Positions 19,304 to 29,106 of a DNA stretch of 64,000 nucleotides are shown in pieces. This DNA is from CAADGL01 sp964643885. Its GTDB lineage: Bacteria > Planctomycetota > Phycisphaerae > UBA1845 > Fen-1342. Every line of letters begins with the position of its first letter. Position 1 is the first letter of the stretch. The DNA lies in contig CAZXUI010000011.1 in assembly GCA_964643885.1 (NCBI GenBank), forward strand, positions 1 through 64,000, written 5' to 3'. The notes under the pieces were generated by a model that worked only from the letters and a program-made list of their open reading frames with translations, was not told the origin of the DNA and searched no databases. Both the position numbers and the translations under genes were made by a program.

Positions 19304-20080
19304 ATGAGCAGCAGCGACCAGAGCTATCGCACCGCGGCCGAGGAAACCTGGCGCATCTTCCGCATCATCGCCGAGTTCGTCGAAGGCTTCGATGTGATGT
19401 CGCGGGTCGGGCCGGCCGTCTCCGTCTTCGGCTCCGCCCGCACGCAGCCCGGCGATCCGTACTACCAGCAGGCCGTCGAGCTCTCCAGCCAGCTCAGCCG
19501 CCGCGGTTTCGCGATCATCACCGGAGGCGGCCCGGGCATCATGGAAGCGGCTAATCGCGGCGCAGCCGAGGCCGGCGGCAAGAGCATCGGCCTGAACATC
19601 GCCCTGCCGATGGAGCAGTTGCCAAACCCCTATCAGAACATCTCGCTGGACTTTCACTACTTCTTCGCCCGCAAGGTGATGTTCGTCAAGTACGCGGTCG
19701 CGTTCGTCTGCTTCCCGGGCGGCTTCGGGACGATGGACGAGTTTTTCGAGTCGATGACGCTGATTCAGACGGGCAAGGCGCTGCCGATGAAGGTCGTGCT
19801 GATCGGCCGCGAGTTCTGGGGCGGGCTGGATGCGTGGATGCGCGAGACGATGCTGAACCGCTTCGCCAACATCTCGCCCGGCGACCTCGATCTCTACACG
19901 CTGACCGACGACATCTCCCAGGCGGTCGAGCTCATCGACGAGCACTATCGCGAGTACCAGGCCAGGAGCGCGGCGCCCGCAGCCGGAGCAGATGTGCTCA
20001 GAAGCCCCGACGAGCGGCTGACCGCCGAGGGCACGCTCTACGGCGTGGGCACGCGGGCGCGTCCGCGCATGCCGGAGTAG
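19304..20080 (+). CDS. TIGR00730/LOG family Rossmann-fold protein
   Basis: 258 residues. The family motifs SGGGPGIME-type (ITGGGPGIMEAANRGA) and PGGFGTMDEFFE are both present; the latter is the PGGxGTxxE signature of cytokinin-riboside phosphoribohydrolase (LOG) enzymes, which cut AMP-like nucleotides to release base and ribose phosphate. The start at 19304 has GGGAGA upstream. In bacteria the real substrate of this family is often nucleoside monophosphates. The C-terminal 40 residues are an extra tail. Confidence 0.85.
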   Translation: MSSSDQSYRTAAEETWRIFRIIAEFVEGFDVMSRVGPAVSVFGSARTQPGDPYYQQAVELSSQLSRRGFAIITGGGPGIMEAANRGAAEAGGKSIGLNIALPMEQLPNPYQNISLDFHYFFARKVMFVKYAVAFVCFPGGFGTMDEFFESMTLIQTGKALPMKVVLIGREFWGGLDAWMRETMLNRFANISPGDLDLYTLTDDISQAVELIDEHYREYQARSAAPAAGADVLRSPDERLTAEGTLYGVGTRARPRMPE

Positions 20081-20139
20081 CCGGCGCTTCGGCAGCGCGT
20101 GCGCGCGCAGCGATCCGCCGCACTTCGGTGCGGCCGCGG

Positions 20140-20997
20140 CTACGGCTGGCCGCCGGGTGCGGGCGGCGGCTCGCGCGGGGCAAGCGGCTCGACCGTCTCC
20201 TGATACCCCGGCGGCGTCTCGATTCTGAACAGCGACTCCGACAGCCCGACGTTCAACTCCGCGTTGCGGAAAGTCACCGTGATGTACGCGTCGAGCTGCC
20301 CCGTTCCCTTGAGCTTGGCCGCGCGAACCTGAAGCGGCAGCCCCGAGACGGCCCCCTCGCGCGCGATCCAGAACTCGACCCATTGATACGTCTGCGCCGT
20401 GGACGTTCCCGGCCGCGGTGTGAGCCGCAGCCGATCCGTGTCCGCCGGGCCCTCGCCGGAGGCCTCGATCCGCGCGACTTCGAACTCGCGCAGAATGTCG
20501 GCCTTTCGCTGGCCGAAGGGCACGGGGAAGGGTCCCTCGCCCAGCCGGAAGGGATCGCTCGGGTCGTCCTCGCGACGCACTTCCCGCCGCGAGACGTGCC
20601 TGGTCTGCGACTGAAGCTCGATGTACCAGCGGCCGTCGAAGAGGTGTTTTTCCTCGAGCGGCTCGCGCCGCCCGGCCTGGATCTTCTCGCTGAAGTGAAC
20701 CAGGAAGCGGGCCGTCGGCTCTCCGCGGCGGTACCAGATCTGCCCGCGCCGCGTCAGGGCCTCTTCCGGGTCGTCGGTCAGGTATTGCAGCTTCCAGGCG
20801 ACCTCCGCCCGCAGGTCGCGGATTTCGCGCTGCTCGAGGCGCGTCAGAATCCGGTCCACGACCGGGTCCAGTCGCGCCGGCGCGGACTCGGCCGGAGCCG
20901 ACGCCGCGGCGCTGTCCTGCCCCGCCCGGCCGGCGACGAAACCGCTGAGAACCGCTATGATTCCGGCCGCCGCGAACGAGTGGAAGCGTTTCCGCAT
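20140..20997 (-). CDS. LolA-like periplasmic protein
   Basis: 285 residues from the ATG at 20997 with AGGAG upstream. It has a signal peptide (FAAAGIIAVLSGFVAGRAG), then an Ala/Ser linker and a domain with DRILTRLEQREIRDLRAEVAWKLQY, RRGQIWYRRGEPTARFLVHF and LTPRPGTSTAQTYQWVEFWI. That succession of strands is the LolA/LppX lipoprotein-carrier fold as found in planctomycetes. It may chaperone lipids or lipoproteins, but it is not encoded with LolB or LolCDE here. It is divergent from waaA, which fits envelope biogenesis. Confidence 0.7.
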   Translation of the reverse strand: MRKRFHSFAAAGIIAVLSGFVAGRAGQDSAAASAPAESAPARLDPVVDRILTRLEQREIRDLRAEVAWKLQYLTDDPEEALTRRGQIWYRRGEPTARFLVHFSEKIQAGRREPLEEKHLFDGRWYIELQSQTRHVSRREVRREDDPSDPFRLGEGPFPVPFGQRKADILREFEVARIEASGEGPADTDRLRLTPRPGTSTAQTYQWVEFWIAREGAVSGLPLQVRAAKLKGTGQLDAYITVTFRNAELNVGLSESLFRIETPPGYQETVEPLAPREPPPAPGGQP

Positions 20998-21112
20998 CTT
21001 CGGCTCCTGACACGCCGCGCTGCGTCGCGGCTCGCGTGATTCTACGAGTTCCCGCCGGGTCCGAGAAGCATGCCGGCCGGCGGCGGGGCGATCGCTCGCG
21101 TCCACACGGCCC

Positions 21113-22417
21113 ATGAACATTCTGCTAGACCTGCTCTATGCCGTCGCGGTTTGTCTGGGCTGGCCGCTGCTGCTGATCCGCCGGCTGCGGCGCGGGCCGG
21201 GCAGTGTGCGGTTGGGCGAGCGGCTGGGCGGCGTGCCGTCGCGGCCGGTATCGGCTCACTGCGTCTGGATTCACGGCGTCTCGCTGGGCGAGATCAATGC
21301 GACGCGGACGATCATCGAGGAGCTGCGGCGGCGGGCCCCGCAGGTGACGGTGGTCGTCAGCAGCACGACACAGACCGGGCTCGATCGCGCCCGGCAGCTC
21401 TATCCGAAGCTGCTCGTCTTCCGCTTTCCGCTTGATTTCAGCTTCATTATCGCGCGGCTTCTGAACCGCATCCGGCCGTCCGTCATCGTGCTGATGGAGC
21501 TGGAGGTCTGGCCGAACCTGATCGAGGTCGCCGCAGCTCGCCGCCTGCCGGTACTGATTGCCAACGGGCGCGTAACCAACGAGCGCAGCGTGCGGCGCTT
21601 CAACTGGCCGGTGGTCCGCGTCTTCGCCCGCCGGATGTTCCGCCGGATCGCCTGGGTCGGCGCGCAGGACGCCGAATACGCGGGGCGCTTCCGGCAGCTC
21701 GGCGTGCCGGCCGAACGCGTGCAGGTCGTCGGCTCGGTCAAGTATGACGCGGCGGAGATCGGCGACTGGATCGAGGGGCAGGAGGCGCTCGCCGCGGAGA
21801 TGGGTATCGATCGCTCCCGCCCGCTGTGGGCCTGCGGAAGCACCGGACCCGGCGAGGAGGAGCTCCTGCTCGACGCGTACGCGGCCCTGATCGTCGAGCA
21901 TCCGCAGCTCCAGCTCGCCATCATCCCGCGCAAGCCGGAGCGCTTCGACGAGGTCGCGCAGCTCATCGTCTCGCGCGGCTTCGCCTGCCTGCGCCGCAGC
22001 ACCGGACGGCCTGTCCTCCCCGACGGTGCCGTCGAGCCGCGACCGGTCTTTCTGGGTGACACCATGGGCGAGCTGCGCAAGTTCTACGGCTTGGCGACGG
22101 TCGTCTTCGTCGGGCGAACGCTGGTGCCGCTGGGTGGGTCCGACGTGATGGAGGCGGCCGGGCTGGCCCGCCCGGTCGTGATCGGGCCGCACGTGGAGAA
22201 CTTCGCCGAGCCGGTGGCACTGCTGCGCGATGCCGGGGGGTGCCGGCAGGTCGCGACTGCGGACGAGTTGACGACGGTTGTCGCCGAGTTACTGCGGGAC
22301 CGAGGAGTGCGGGAACGGATCGGTCGGGCGGGGCGGGAGACGATCATCCGTCAGCGCGGGGCGACCGGGAAAACGGTCGACCAGATTCTCTCGCGGCTGG
22401 AGGAAGGCGGCGTGTGA
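21113..22417 (+). CDS. waaA: 3-deoxy-D-manno-octulosonic acid transferase
   Basis: WaaA (KdtA) adds Kdo to the lipid A precursor at the inner membrane. The 434-residue protein has an N-terminal membrane anchor (LLDLLYAVAVCLGWPLLL), the GT-B N-domain with HGVSLGEINATR (catalytic Glu about residue 60), and VLMELEVWPNL, a strongly conserved WaaA segment. The C-domain has FLGDTMGELRKFYGLATVVFVGRTLVPLGGSDVMEAA, the nucleotide-sugar site. It shows that the organism makes Kdo-containing lipopolysaccharide. Confidence 0.93.
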   Translation: MNILLDLLYAVAVCLGWPLLLIRRLRRGPGSVRLGERLGGVPSRPVSAHCVWIHGVSLGEINATRTIIEELRRRAPQVTVVVSSTTQTGLDRARQLYPKLLVFRFPLDFSFIIARLLNRIRPSVIVLMELEVWPNLIEVAAARRLPVLIANGRVTNERSVRRFNWPVVRVFARRMFRRIAWVGAQDAEYAGRFRQLGVPAERVQVVGSVKYDAAEIGDWIEGQEALAAEMGIDRSRPLWACGSTGPGEEELLLDAYAALIVEHPQLQLAIIPRKPERFDEVAQLIVSRGFACLRRSTGRPVLPDGAVEPRPVFLGDTMGELRKFYGLATVVFVGRTLVPLGGSDVMEAAGLARPVVIGPHVENFAEPVALLRDAGGCRQVATADELTTVVAELLRDRGVRERIGRAGRETIIRQRGATGKTVDQILSRLEEGGV

Positions 22418-22767
22418 GGCGGGCGAATCGATGGCGGGGATAAGGGAAGTCGGGCCACAAAAAAGCGAGGTTGAGCAATCCGACCTTGGCCGAATTGCCC
22501 AACCCACATACAGTTCGATTCTCCTCCGGAGGCAACCAAGGATGTATGATTCCTGGTGCGGCGAAGTCCGAAAGTCGAATCGATCGATCGTGTCGAAGCC
22601 GAACGCGAGAACACGCCCCGGAAGCTGAGACGACCCGAAAAGCCTGGCCGTGCTTCCGATGGGTGTGAATTTAGCGAATCTGGGAAGCCGCTGCAACCGC
22701 TCCCAGCGATCGGATTTTGAGAATCTCGGCGGAACCTCTCTAAGTCTCGCGGGTATCATGCCTTGGA
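22418..22767. other. Intergenic region, no gene seen
   Basis: About 350 bases between waaA and a small lipoprotein gene. It is less GC-rich than its surroundings. Open frames on both strands give no recognisable protein. No clear hairpin terminator with a T-run was seen. Confidence 0.5.
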
Positions 22768-23217
22768 ATGACTGGATTTGACAGGATTGTCAAAATGTGC
22801 GACGGGAATTCGTCACATGTTCGGATACGGGCCGGCCGCACTGCCGCGACGGGATGGCGTGCGGGGCTGCTGCTCTCGCTCGGCGTGCTGGCGTTGAACG
22901 GCGGCTGCCAGCATCAGCAACTGGCGGACAAGCGTTTCAACGAACGCATCGCGGGCATGAGCTTCGTGCTCGGTACGATCGCCGACTCCGAGGCGCGGCG
23001 GCCGTCGCAGATGGATTACACACTGCGCGTCGGGCTTCGCCAGCTCGACGAGGACGCATATAAGCTCGACCGTGATCTGAAGCTGCTGGACCGGTACATT
23101 CGAGAGGACGTGCAGCGCTGGATCGACCGCCAGCCGCTCTACTGGCGCGAGGCGGAGCGGCAGCTCCGCGGCCAGCCCGAGAAGATCGAACCCAACGCGA
23201 TCAACCTGTTTCTGTAA
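22768..23217 (+). CDS. Small putative lipoprotein
   Basis: 149 residues. A hydrophobic stretch ends at the lipobox-like LALNGGC, so it is probably a lipoprotein; the region before it is long and basic (SSHVRIRAGRTAATGWR), and MCDGNSSH at 22795 may be the true start. The mature part is short and helical (DEDAYKLDRDLKLLDRYIREDVQRW) with many charges. Not recognised. Its 3' end overlaps the convergent nuoN gene by 17 bases. Confidence 0.65.
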   Translation: MTGFDRIVKMCDGNSSHVRIRAGRTAATGWRAGLLLSLGVLALNGGCQHQQLADKRFNERIAGMSFVLGTIADSEARRPSQMDYTLRVGLRQLDEDAYKLDRDLKLLDRYIREDVQRWIDRQPLYWREAERQLRGQPEKIEPNAINLFL

Positions 23218-24916
23218 GCGTGGCGACCGGGGCCGAGGGACTGCGCGGCGGGGGCGGATCGGCGGCCGGCGCCGCGGTTTGCCCGGCCGGCTCTGCGGCC
23301 AGCGGATCGGCCCGCGACCCATCACGGACGGCGTCGAAGAGCACCGCCTGACCGGCCCGGCGCAGGTCGTAGGTCGCCGCCCGGCCGGCATTGAGCAATA
23401 CACTCGGATAGAACGTGAAGATCAGCAGCAGCACGCCGCAGGCGACGCTGCTCATGTGCAAGGCTTCGCGCTGTGCGGGCTCGGCCGGCTCGTCGTTCTC
23501 GTAGAGCAGCACCGCCGCGATGACCCGCAGGTAGTAGGCCGCGGCCAGGGCGGAATTGAGCACGGCGATCACGACCAGCACGATCAGCCAGGTTTGCGAG
23601 CTTTCGCTGACGCCAGCCGACTGCGAGAGCGACAGCGCGCTGCCGAACAGCGCCAGCTTGCCCCAGAAGCCGGGCGTCGGCGGCAGGCCCATCAGCGTGA
23701 ACATCGCCAGCGCCATCAGCAGCGCCAGGCCGGGATGCCGGCCAAGCAGGCCGGCCACGTCGCGGAGCGTCTCGCACGGCTGGCCGCGGACGCGCAGCAG
23801 GCCCAGCAGCGCGAACGCGCCCAGGTTGGCGATGCCGTAGACGACGCTGTAGTAGAGAACGGCCGCGGTGCCGTCGCCGATGAGTCCCTCGCCGCCGAGC
23901 GGACCGGCGAGAATACCCACGAGCATGTAGCCCGCGTGGGCGATGCCCGAGTAGGCGAGCATGCGCTTGATGTTCGTCTGTTGCAGAGCCAGCAGGTTGC
24001 CGACGGTCATGCTCAGCACGGCTACGAGCCACAGCAGCCAGAACAGCCCGCCGGAGGAGGTCTGCCAGCCGGCCAGATCAATCAGGCGAATGATCGCCGC
24101 GAAGCCGGCCAGCTTGGGCACGAAACCCAGGAAGCCGGCGACGCTGCTGGCCGCGCCGTGATAGACGTCGGCCACGTAGAAGTGCAGCGGAAACGCCGCG
24201 ATCTTGAACAGCAGCCCGCCCAGCGCCAGGACCATGCCCACGACGGCCAACCCGTGCGCGAAGCGCCCGTCGGCCGACGTATCGCTCAGCGCCGCGGCGA
24301 CGGCCTGAACGGTGCCGTCGGGGCCGTAGAGCGAGGCCGTGCCCGCCACGCCGTAGAGAAAGCTGAAGCCGTAGGCCATGATCGCGGCCGAGAGCGCGCC
24401 GAGATAGAAATACTTTGTGCCGGCTTCGAGCGAGAGGCTGCGCGTGCGGCTGAGCGTCACCATGATGTAGGCGGGGATGCTGACCATCTCGAGCGCGAGG
24501 AAGAGCACGACCAGGTCCGCCGCCGCTCCGACCAGCAGCAGGCCGCAGAGCGAAAACAGCATCATCGAGAAGAACTCGCCCCGTTCGGCTTCGATCGGCT
24601 GCGACCAGGCGGCCAGCGTCAGCACGAAGCCGAGAATCAGGGCGCTGATGCGGACGAAGTCGGCGAGCTGATCGAACAGCAGGCCACTGAAGATCACCGG
24701 TCCGCCGAGCAGGTCCGGCGCGGGTGCATTGAGCTGCTGCACCTTGAGCACGATTCCCGCCAGGGTGATCGCGCCGAGCGTCCACCAGGGGACGCTGCGC
24801 CGCAGCGCCTCGCGCTGAGATTGCGCCACCAGGAGCACGGCGCAGCCGGCCGCGACCAGAATCAGCTCCGGCAGCACCTGAGTGAATGAAACGGGAGCGT
24901 AGGCGGCAGCCAGCAT
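23201..24916 (-). CDS. nuoN: NADH-quinone oxidoreductase subunit N
   Basis: 571 residues, about 14 membrane helices, one of the three antiporter-like proton pumps of complex I. The typical region with Lys, FKIAAFPLHFYVADVYHGA, is present, and later GTKYFYLGALSAAIMAYG and LLALQQTNIKRMLAYSGIAHAGYML. It is last in the nuo operon, 3 bases after nuoM. The C-terminal 60 residues are Pro/Ala-rich and run past the usual end. Confidence 0.96.
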   Translation of the reverse strand: MLAAAYAPVSFTQVLPELILVAAGCAVLLVAQSQREALRRSVPWWTLGAITLAGIVLKVQQLNAPAPDLLGGPVIFSGLLFDQLADFVRISALILGFVLTLAAWSQPIEAERGEFFSMMLFSLCGLLLVGAAADLVVLFLALEMVSIPAYIMVTLSRTRSLSLEAGTKYFYLGALSAAIMAYGFSFLYGVAGTASLYGPDGTVQAVAAALSDTSADGRFAHGLAVVGMVLALGGLLFKIAAFPLHFYVADVYHGAASSVAGFLGFVPKLAGFAAIIRLIDLAGWQTSSGGLFWLLWLVAVLSMTVGNLLALQQTNIKRMLAYSGIAHAGYMLVGILAGPLGGEGLIGDGTAAVLYYSVVYGIANLGAFALLGLLRVRGQPCETLRDVAGLLGRHPGLALLMALAMFTLMGLPPTPGFWGKLALFGSALSLSQSAGVSESSQTWLIVLVVIAVLNSALAAAYYLRVIAAVLLYENDEPAEPAQREALHMSSVACGVLLLIFTFYPSVLLNAGRAATYDLRRAGQAVLFDAVRDGSRADPLAAEPAGQTAAPAADPPPPRSPSAPVATLTETG

Positions 24917-24918
24917 CG

Positions 24919-26577
24919 CTAACGCGGCCCTCCGAAGTCCTGATCAATGGCGAGCACAGCCGGCGCTGCGGCCGCGTCGAAATGCTGCCCGGCGGCCGCC
25001 GGTGACGAACCGTGCAAATGACCGCGGGCGACGCGCAGCTCCGACACTTGCGGTGCGACGCGGGAGAGCACCTGCCGCTCGATGGCGGGATCGAGCGAGT
25101 CGGTCACCAGCCGCGGGGCGACGCCCAGCAGTACGCACGCCGCCGCCAACGGCGCCAGGATCGCGATCTCACGCGTGTTCAGGTCGCGGGTCAGGCCGGT
25201 CGACAGGTCGGGCGTGCCGGCGGGCTCGTTGACCGGTCCGAAGAGCACGCAGCCGGTCATGTAGAGCATGTAGATCGCGCCGAGCAGAATGCCCGTCGCG
25301 CCCAGCACGCTGTACCACGGACCGAGCACGCTCGACTTGTACGCCGCCAGGAGCACGGTGAACTCGCTGACGAAGCCGTTCAGCCCGGGCAGGCCGATGC
25401 TCGAGAGCACGAAGAGCACGAGAAAGAACGACATGACGGGCATCTTGCGGGCCAGGCCGCCGAGCTGGTCGATCTGCCGCGTGTGATAGCGCTCGTAGAT
25501 CATGCCGACGACAAGGAACAGCGCCCCGGTGCTCAGGCCGTGATTGATCATGTAGAGCACGGAGCCGCTCAATCCGACCGGCTCGAAGCTGAACATGCCC
25601 AGCATGCAGAAGCCCAGGTGCGATACCGATGAATACGCGACGAGCTTCTTGATATCGCTCTGCACCCAGGAGACCAGCGCGCCGTATGCGATGCCCGCGA
25701 TCGCGAGCACGCCCATCACCTCGGCCCATTCGGTGCTGCCGGCCGGGACCATCGGCAGGCTGAAGCGAAGGAAGCCGTACGTGCCCAGCTTCAGCAGCAC
25801 GCCCGCCAGCAGCACCGAACCGGCCGTCGGGGCCTCGGTGTGGGCCAGCGGCAGCCAGGTGTGCAGCGGAAAGAAGGGGACCTTGATCGCGAAGCCGCAG
25901 AAGAAGGCGACGAAGAGCCACGACTGCTCGACGGCCGACAGGTTCAACTGCGACAGCCGCAGCAGGTCGAAATCAAGCCCGCCGCCGCCCGCACCGCGGA
26001 TCGCCAGGTAGACGATGCCCGCGAAGGTCACCACGCTGCCGACGAAGGTGTAGATGAAGAACTTGCTCGCCGCGAAGCGCCGCTCCGGACCGCCCCAGAT
26101 GCCGATCAGGAAGTAGAGCGGCACCAGCGTGAACTCGAAGAAGACGTAGAACAGCAGCAGATCGCGGGCCGCGAAGACGCCGAACATGCCCGCCGTCAAT
26201 GCGAGCATCCAGGCGTAATACTCGCGGATGCGCGTGTTGATCGAATTGAAGCTGCACGCGATCGAGAGCGGAACGAGCAGGGCGGTCAGCGCCACCAGCG
26301 GCGCGCTGATCGCATCCAGACCGACGTGATAGCGGATCGTCACGCCCCCTGCGCCATCCCCGCCGGCGGCGATCCACGTCGCGGCCGACTCGCCGATCAG
26401 GCTTGTGCCGTCGAGCGGAACGCCGAGCCACAGGCCGAGCCCCAGCACGCCGGTGACCAGCCCCACGAACAGCGACAGGCCGGGCGCGAGGTCCTCCTTC
26501 TCGCGCGGCAGCAGCCACACGGCCACCGCGCCGAGAAGCGGCAGGAAGATCAGCAGATTCAGCGCCAATGCGCTCAT
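24919..26577 (-). CDS. nuoM: NADH-quinone oxidoreductase subunit M
   Basis: 552 residues, 14 membrane helices, an antiporter-like subunit of complex I. It has the conserved FCGFAIKVPFFPLHTWLPLAHTEAPTAGSVLLAGVLLKLGTYG and WVQSDIKKLVAYSSVSHLGFCM. The essential Glu of helix 5 is expected near the region FVFFEFTLVPLYF. It sits between nuoL and nuoN with tight spacing. The C-terminal 70 residues are soluble. Confidence 0.96.
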   Translation of the reverse strand: MSALALNLLIFLPLLGAVAVWLLPREKEDLAPGLSLFVGLVTGVLGLGLWLGVPLDGTSLIGESAATWIAAGGDGAGGVTIRYHVGLDAISAPLVALTALLVPLSIACSFNSINTRIREYYAWMLALTAGMFGVFAARDLLLFYVFFEFTLVPLYFLIGIWGGPERRFAASKFFIYTFVGSVVTFAGIVYLAIRGAGGGGLDFDLLRLSQLNLSAVEQSWLFVAFFCGFAIKVPFFPLHTWLPLAHTEAPTAGSVLLAGVLLKLGTYGFLRFSLPMVPAGSTEWAEVMGVLAIAGIAYGALVSWVQSDIKKLVAYSSVSHLGFCMLGMFSFEPVGLSGSVLYMINHGLSTGALFLVVGMIYERYHTRQIDQLGGLARKMPVMSFFLVLFVLSSIGLPGLNGFVSEFTVLLAAYKSSVLGPWYSVLGATGILLGAIYMLYMTGCVLFGPVNEPAGTPDLSTGLTRDLNTREIAILAPLAAACVLLGVAPRLVTDSLDPAIERQVLSRVAPQVSELRVARGHLHGSSPAAAGQHFDAAAAPAVLAIDQDFGGPR

Positions 26578-26596
26578 GCGCGCGACGATCCTCTCA

Positions 26597-28789
26597 TCAC
26601 GAGCCCGCTGCGCCCGCCAGCCAGCCCCAGGCCAGCAGCAGCACGGTCAGCCCGAGCACCATGCCCAGCGCGTACGCCTGCATGACGCCGCCTTGCATCA
26701 ACCGCAGCATCGCGCCCGTGCCCCGCGGCACGGCCGACACGAACCACACCGCCCCGTCGATCGCGTTGCGGTCGATGGCGAAGAGCACCTGGCCCAGCCG
26801 CCGCAGCGGCCGCACGAAGGCGGCGTCGTAAAGCTCATCCACCCAGTACTTGGCGTGCCAGAGATTCCACACCTCGCCCAGCGCGGCCTGGTCCGGGTCC
26901 TTCTGCGGCGCGGTGCCGTAGCGCGCCCATGCGAGGGCGATCCCGCCGATCGCGATGGCGCCCGAGAGGTACATGAGCCACAGTCCGCCGCCGTGCTTCT
27001 CGCCGGGAACGATCGTGCTCGGAGCGAGATATTCGTGGAAAAAGCCGTGCGGCTTGAAGACGCCGAGGAACGATTCACTGCCCGAGAACTTGAGCGTCAC
27101 GCCCAGGAAACCGGCCAGAATCGCGCCGGCCGCCAGCACATAGAGCGGCCGCAGCATCACCGGCGGCGACTCGTGCGGGTGCTCGCCTGCTTCCTCCGGC
27201 AGCCGCAGCGGCCCGGAGAAGCATAGGAAGTACATGCGGAAGGTGTAGTAGCTGGTCAGCGCGGCCGTCGCGAGCATCACCCAGCCGAGCCACGGCAGGC
27301 TGTGGCCGGTGGGGCTGTCGAAGGCCGCGTGAACGATCTCGTCCTTGCTCCAGAATCCGCTCAGCAGCGGGAAGCCGGCCAGCGCCAGGCAGCCGGTCAG
27401 CATGAGGATGCGCGTCCGGGGCAGCACGTCGCGCAGGCCGCTGAAGCGGCGCAGGTCGATCACGCCGCCCATCGAGTGCATCACGCTGCCGGCACACAGG
27501 AACAGCAGGGCCTTGAACCACGCGTGCGTGAAGACATGAAAGACGGCCGAATCCGGCGCGCCGCAGCCCAGCCCGACGAACATGTACGCAAGCTGGCTGA
27601 TGGTCGAGTAGGCCAGGATGCGCTTCATGTCGTACTGAGCCATGGCGATCGACGCCGCCAGCAGCGCCCCGATCGCGCCGACGATGGCGACGATCTGAAG
27701 CGTCGTGGCCGAGGCGGCGAAGATCGGCCCGCAGCGGGCGATCATGTAGATACCCGCGGTGACCATCGTCGCCGCGTGAATCAAGGCGGAGACCGGCGTC
27801 GGGCCCTCCATCGCGTCGGGCAACCAGACGTAGAGCGGGAACTGGGCGCTCTTGCCGATCGCCCCGCACAGAAGCAGCAGGGCGATCAAGGTGAGCTGCC
27901 CCTCGCTGAGCTGGGCGGCGTACTTGAACACCACGGCGTAATCGAGCGGGTTCTCGCCGCTGGCGCACAGCGGCGAGACGAAGGCGAAGATCGCGAAGAT
28001 GCCCAGCGCAAAGCCGAAGTCGCCGATCCGGTTGACCAGGAACGCCTTCTTGGCGGCCGCCGCGGCCTCCGGCTTGCCGTAATAGAAGCCGATCAGCAGG
28101 TAGCTGCACAGACCGACCAGCTCCCAGCCCAGGTACAGCAGCACGAAGTTCCCGGCCAGCACGAGCATGCACATCGAGAAGACAAACAGGCCGAGGAAGG
28201 CGAAGAAGCGCTCGTAGCCGCGCTCCGGATGGCCGTGATGGTCGCGCATGTAGCCGATGGCGTAGATCACGACCATCAGCGAGACGACCGTGACGAACAG
28301 CAGCATCATGCCCGTCAGCCGGTCGATGTAGAAGCTCAGCCCGATCCACTGGCCGACGTTGCCGTAGCGTTCGCCAAGGCTGATCCAGTTGTACAGCACA
28401 TACGTCGTGCCGTAGTCGTGGAACGCGCGCGGCCCCGCCGCGTGCGCGTCATCGTCATGGGCAGCGGAGACATGCGCGTCCTGATGTGCCGCCGGTGCGG
28501 CCGGGTCCTCCGTGTGCGCGGCCGGCCGCAGCGAAGGCTCCGCGACGCTCGCCGCGTGCGAGCCGCCCGGCTCGAACCCCGGCGGCGTCGCGCGGTTGAG
28601 CTCGAAGAAGAGCGCCACGCCCAGCAGCGCGCTGATCGCCGCCCCCGCGACGACCGGCAGATGCGCCTGACTGGCCGGCCGGCGGGCGGCGATCATCACA
28701 CCCACCACGATCGCCCCGAGCAGCGGCCAGAACGGCAGCGTCGCGTAGATCGAAAGCGGCGTGGAAAGTCCCGCGTCAGCCAGCAGCAC
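26597..28789 (-). CDS. nuoL: NADH-quinone oxidoreductase subunit L
   Basis: 730 residues, longer than the usual 610-660, with the proton-pump motif QFPLYVWLPDAMEGPTPVSALIHAATMVTAGIYMI and MAQYDMKRILAYSTISQLAYMFVG. The extra length comes from an inserted, Ala/His/Asp-rich segment at about residues 70-125 (AHQDAHVSAAHDDDAHAAG) between early helices and from a longer end. The lateral amphipathic helix region at the C-terminus is present. It lies between nuoK and nuoM. Confidence 0.95.
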   Translation of the reverse strand: MLLADAGLSTPLSIYATLPFWPLLGAIVVGVMIAARRPASQAHLPVVAGAAISALLGVALFFELNRATPPGFEPGGSHAASVAEPSLRPAAHTEDPAAPAAHQDAHVSAAHDDDAHAAGPRAFHDYGTTYVLYNWISLGERYGNVGQWIGLSFYIDRLTGMMLLFVTVVSLMVVIYAIGYMRDHHGHPERGYERFFAFLGLFVFSMCMLVLAGNFVLLYLGWELVGLCSYLLIGFYYGKPEAAAAAKKAFLVNRIGDFGFALGIFAIFAFVSPLCASGENPLDYAVVFKYAAQLSEGQLTLIALLLLCGAIGKSAQFPLYVWLPDAMEGPTPVSALIHAATMVTAGIYMIARCGPIFAASATTLQIVAIVGAIGALLAASIAMAQYDMKRILAYSTISQLAYMFVGLGCGAPDSAVFHVFTHAWFKALLFLCAGSVMHSMGGVIDLRRFSGLRDVLPRTRILMLTGCLALAGFPLLSGFWSKDEIVHAAFDSPTGHSLPWLGWVMLATAALTSYYTFRMYFLCFSGPLRLPEEAGEHPHESPPVMLRPLYVLAAGAILAGFLGVTLKFSGSESFLGVFKPHGFFHEYLAPSTIVPGEKHGGGLWLMYLSGAIAIGGIALAWARYGTAPQKDPDQAALGEVWNLWHAKYWVDELYDAAFVRPLRRLGQVLFAIDRNAIDGAVWFVSAVPRGTGAMLRLMQGGVMQAYALGMVLGLTVLLLAWGWLAGAAGS

Positions 28790-28791
28790 CG

Positions 28792-29106
28792 TTACTCATC
28801 CTTCAGCAAGGTCCACGCGCCCGCATCGAGCGTGCCGCGGTAGCGATACAGCAGAACCACCAGGGCCAGGCCGAGCGCCGCCTCGGCCGCGGCGACGGCC
28901 AGCAGGAACAGCGAGAAGGCCTGCCCCTCCAGGGCCGGGGCGTTGCTCGCCAGGGGATAGCGCCCGAAGGCGACCAGATTGATGATCACGCCCTGGAACA
29001 TCAGTTCCGTGCACAGGAAGATGATGATCAGGTTGCGGCGCGTGACGAAGCCGATGAGCCCCAGCGAGAACAGCGCCGCGCCGATCAGCAGGTAGGCGAC
29101 CAGCAT
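28792..29106 (-). CDS. nuoK: NADH-quinone oxidoreductase subunit K
   Basis: 104 residues, three membrane helices. It has the conserved GLIGFVTRRNLIIIFLCTELMFQGVIIN with the Glu in TELM and a second Glu in AAAEAALGL, the two membrane acidic residues used in the proton path. Start at 29106, where its first base overlaps the last base of nuoJ's stop region, as usual in nuo operons. A longer open frame upstream is just the nuoJ region read in another frame. Confidence 0.94.
   Translation of the reverse strand: MLVAYLLIGAALFSLGLIGFVTRRNLIIIFLCTELMFQGVIINLVAFGRYPLASNAPALEGQAFSLFLLAVAAAEAALGLALVVLLYRYRGTLDAGAWTLLKDE

Noticed and set aside
22289..22759. 156-codon minus-strand frame after waaA
   Set aside because: Overlaps the end of waaA, lacks a start site, and its product shows no domain or signal features.
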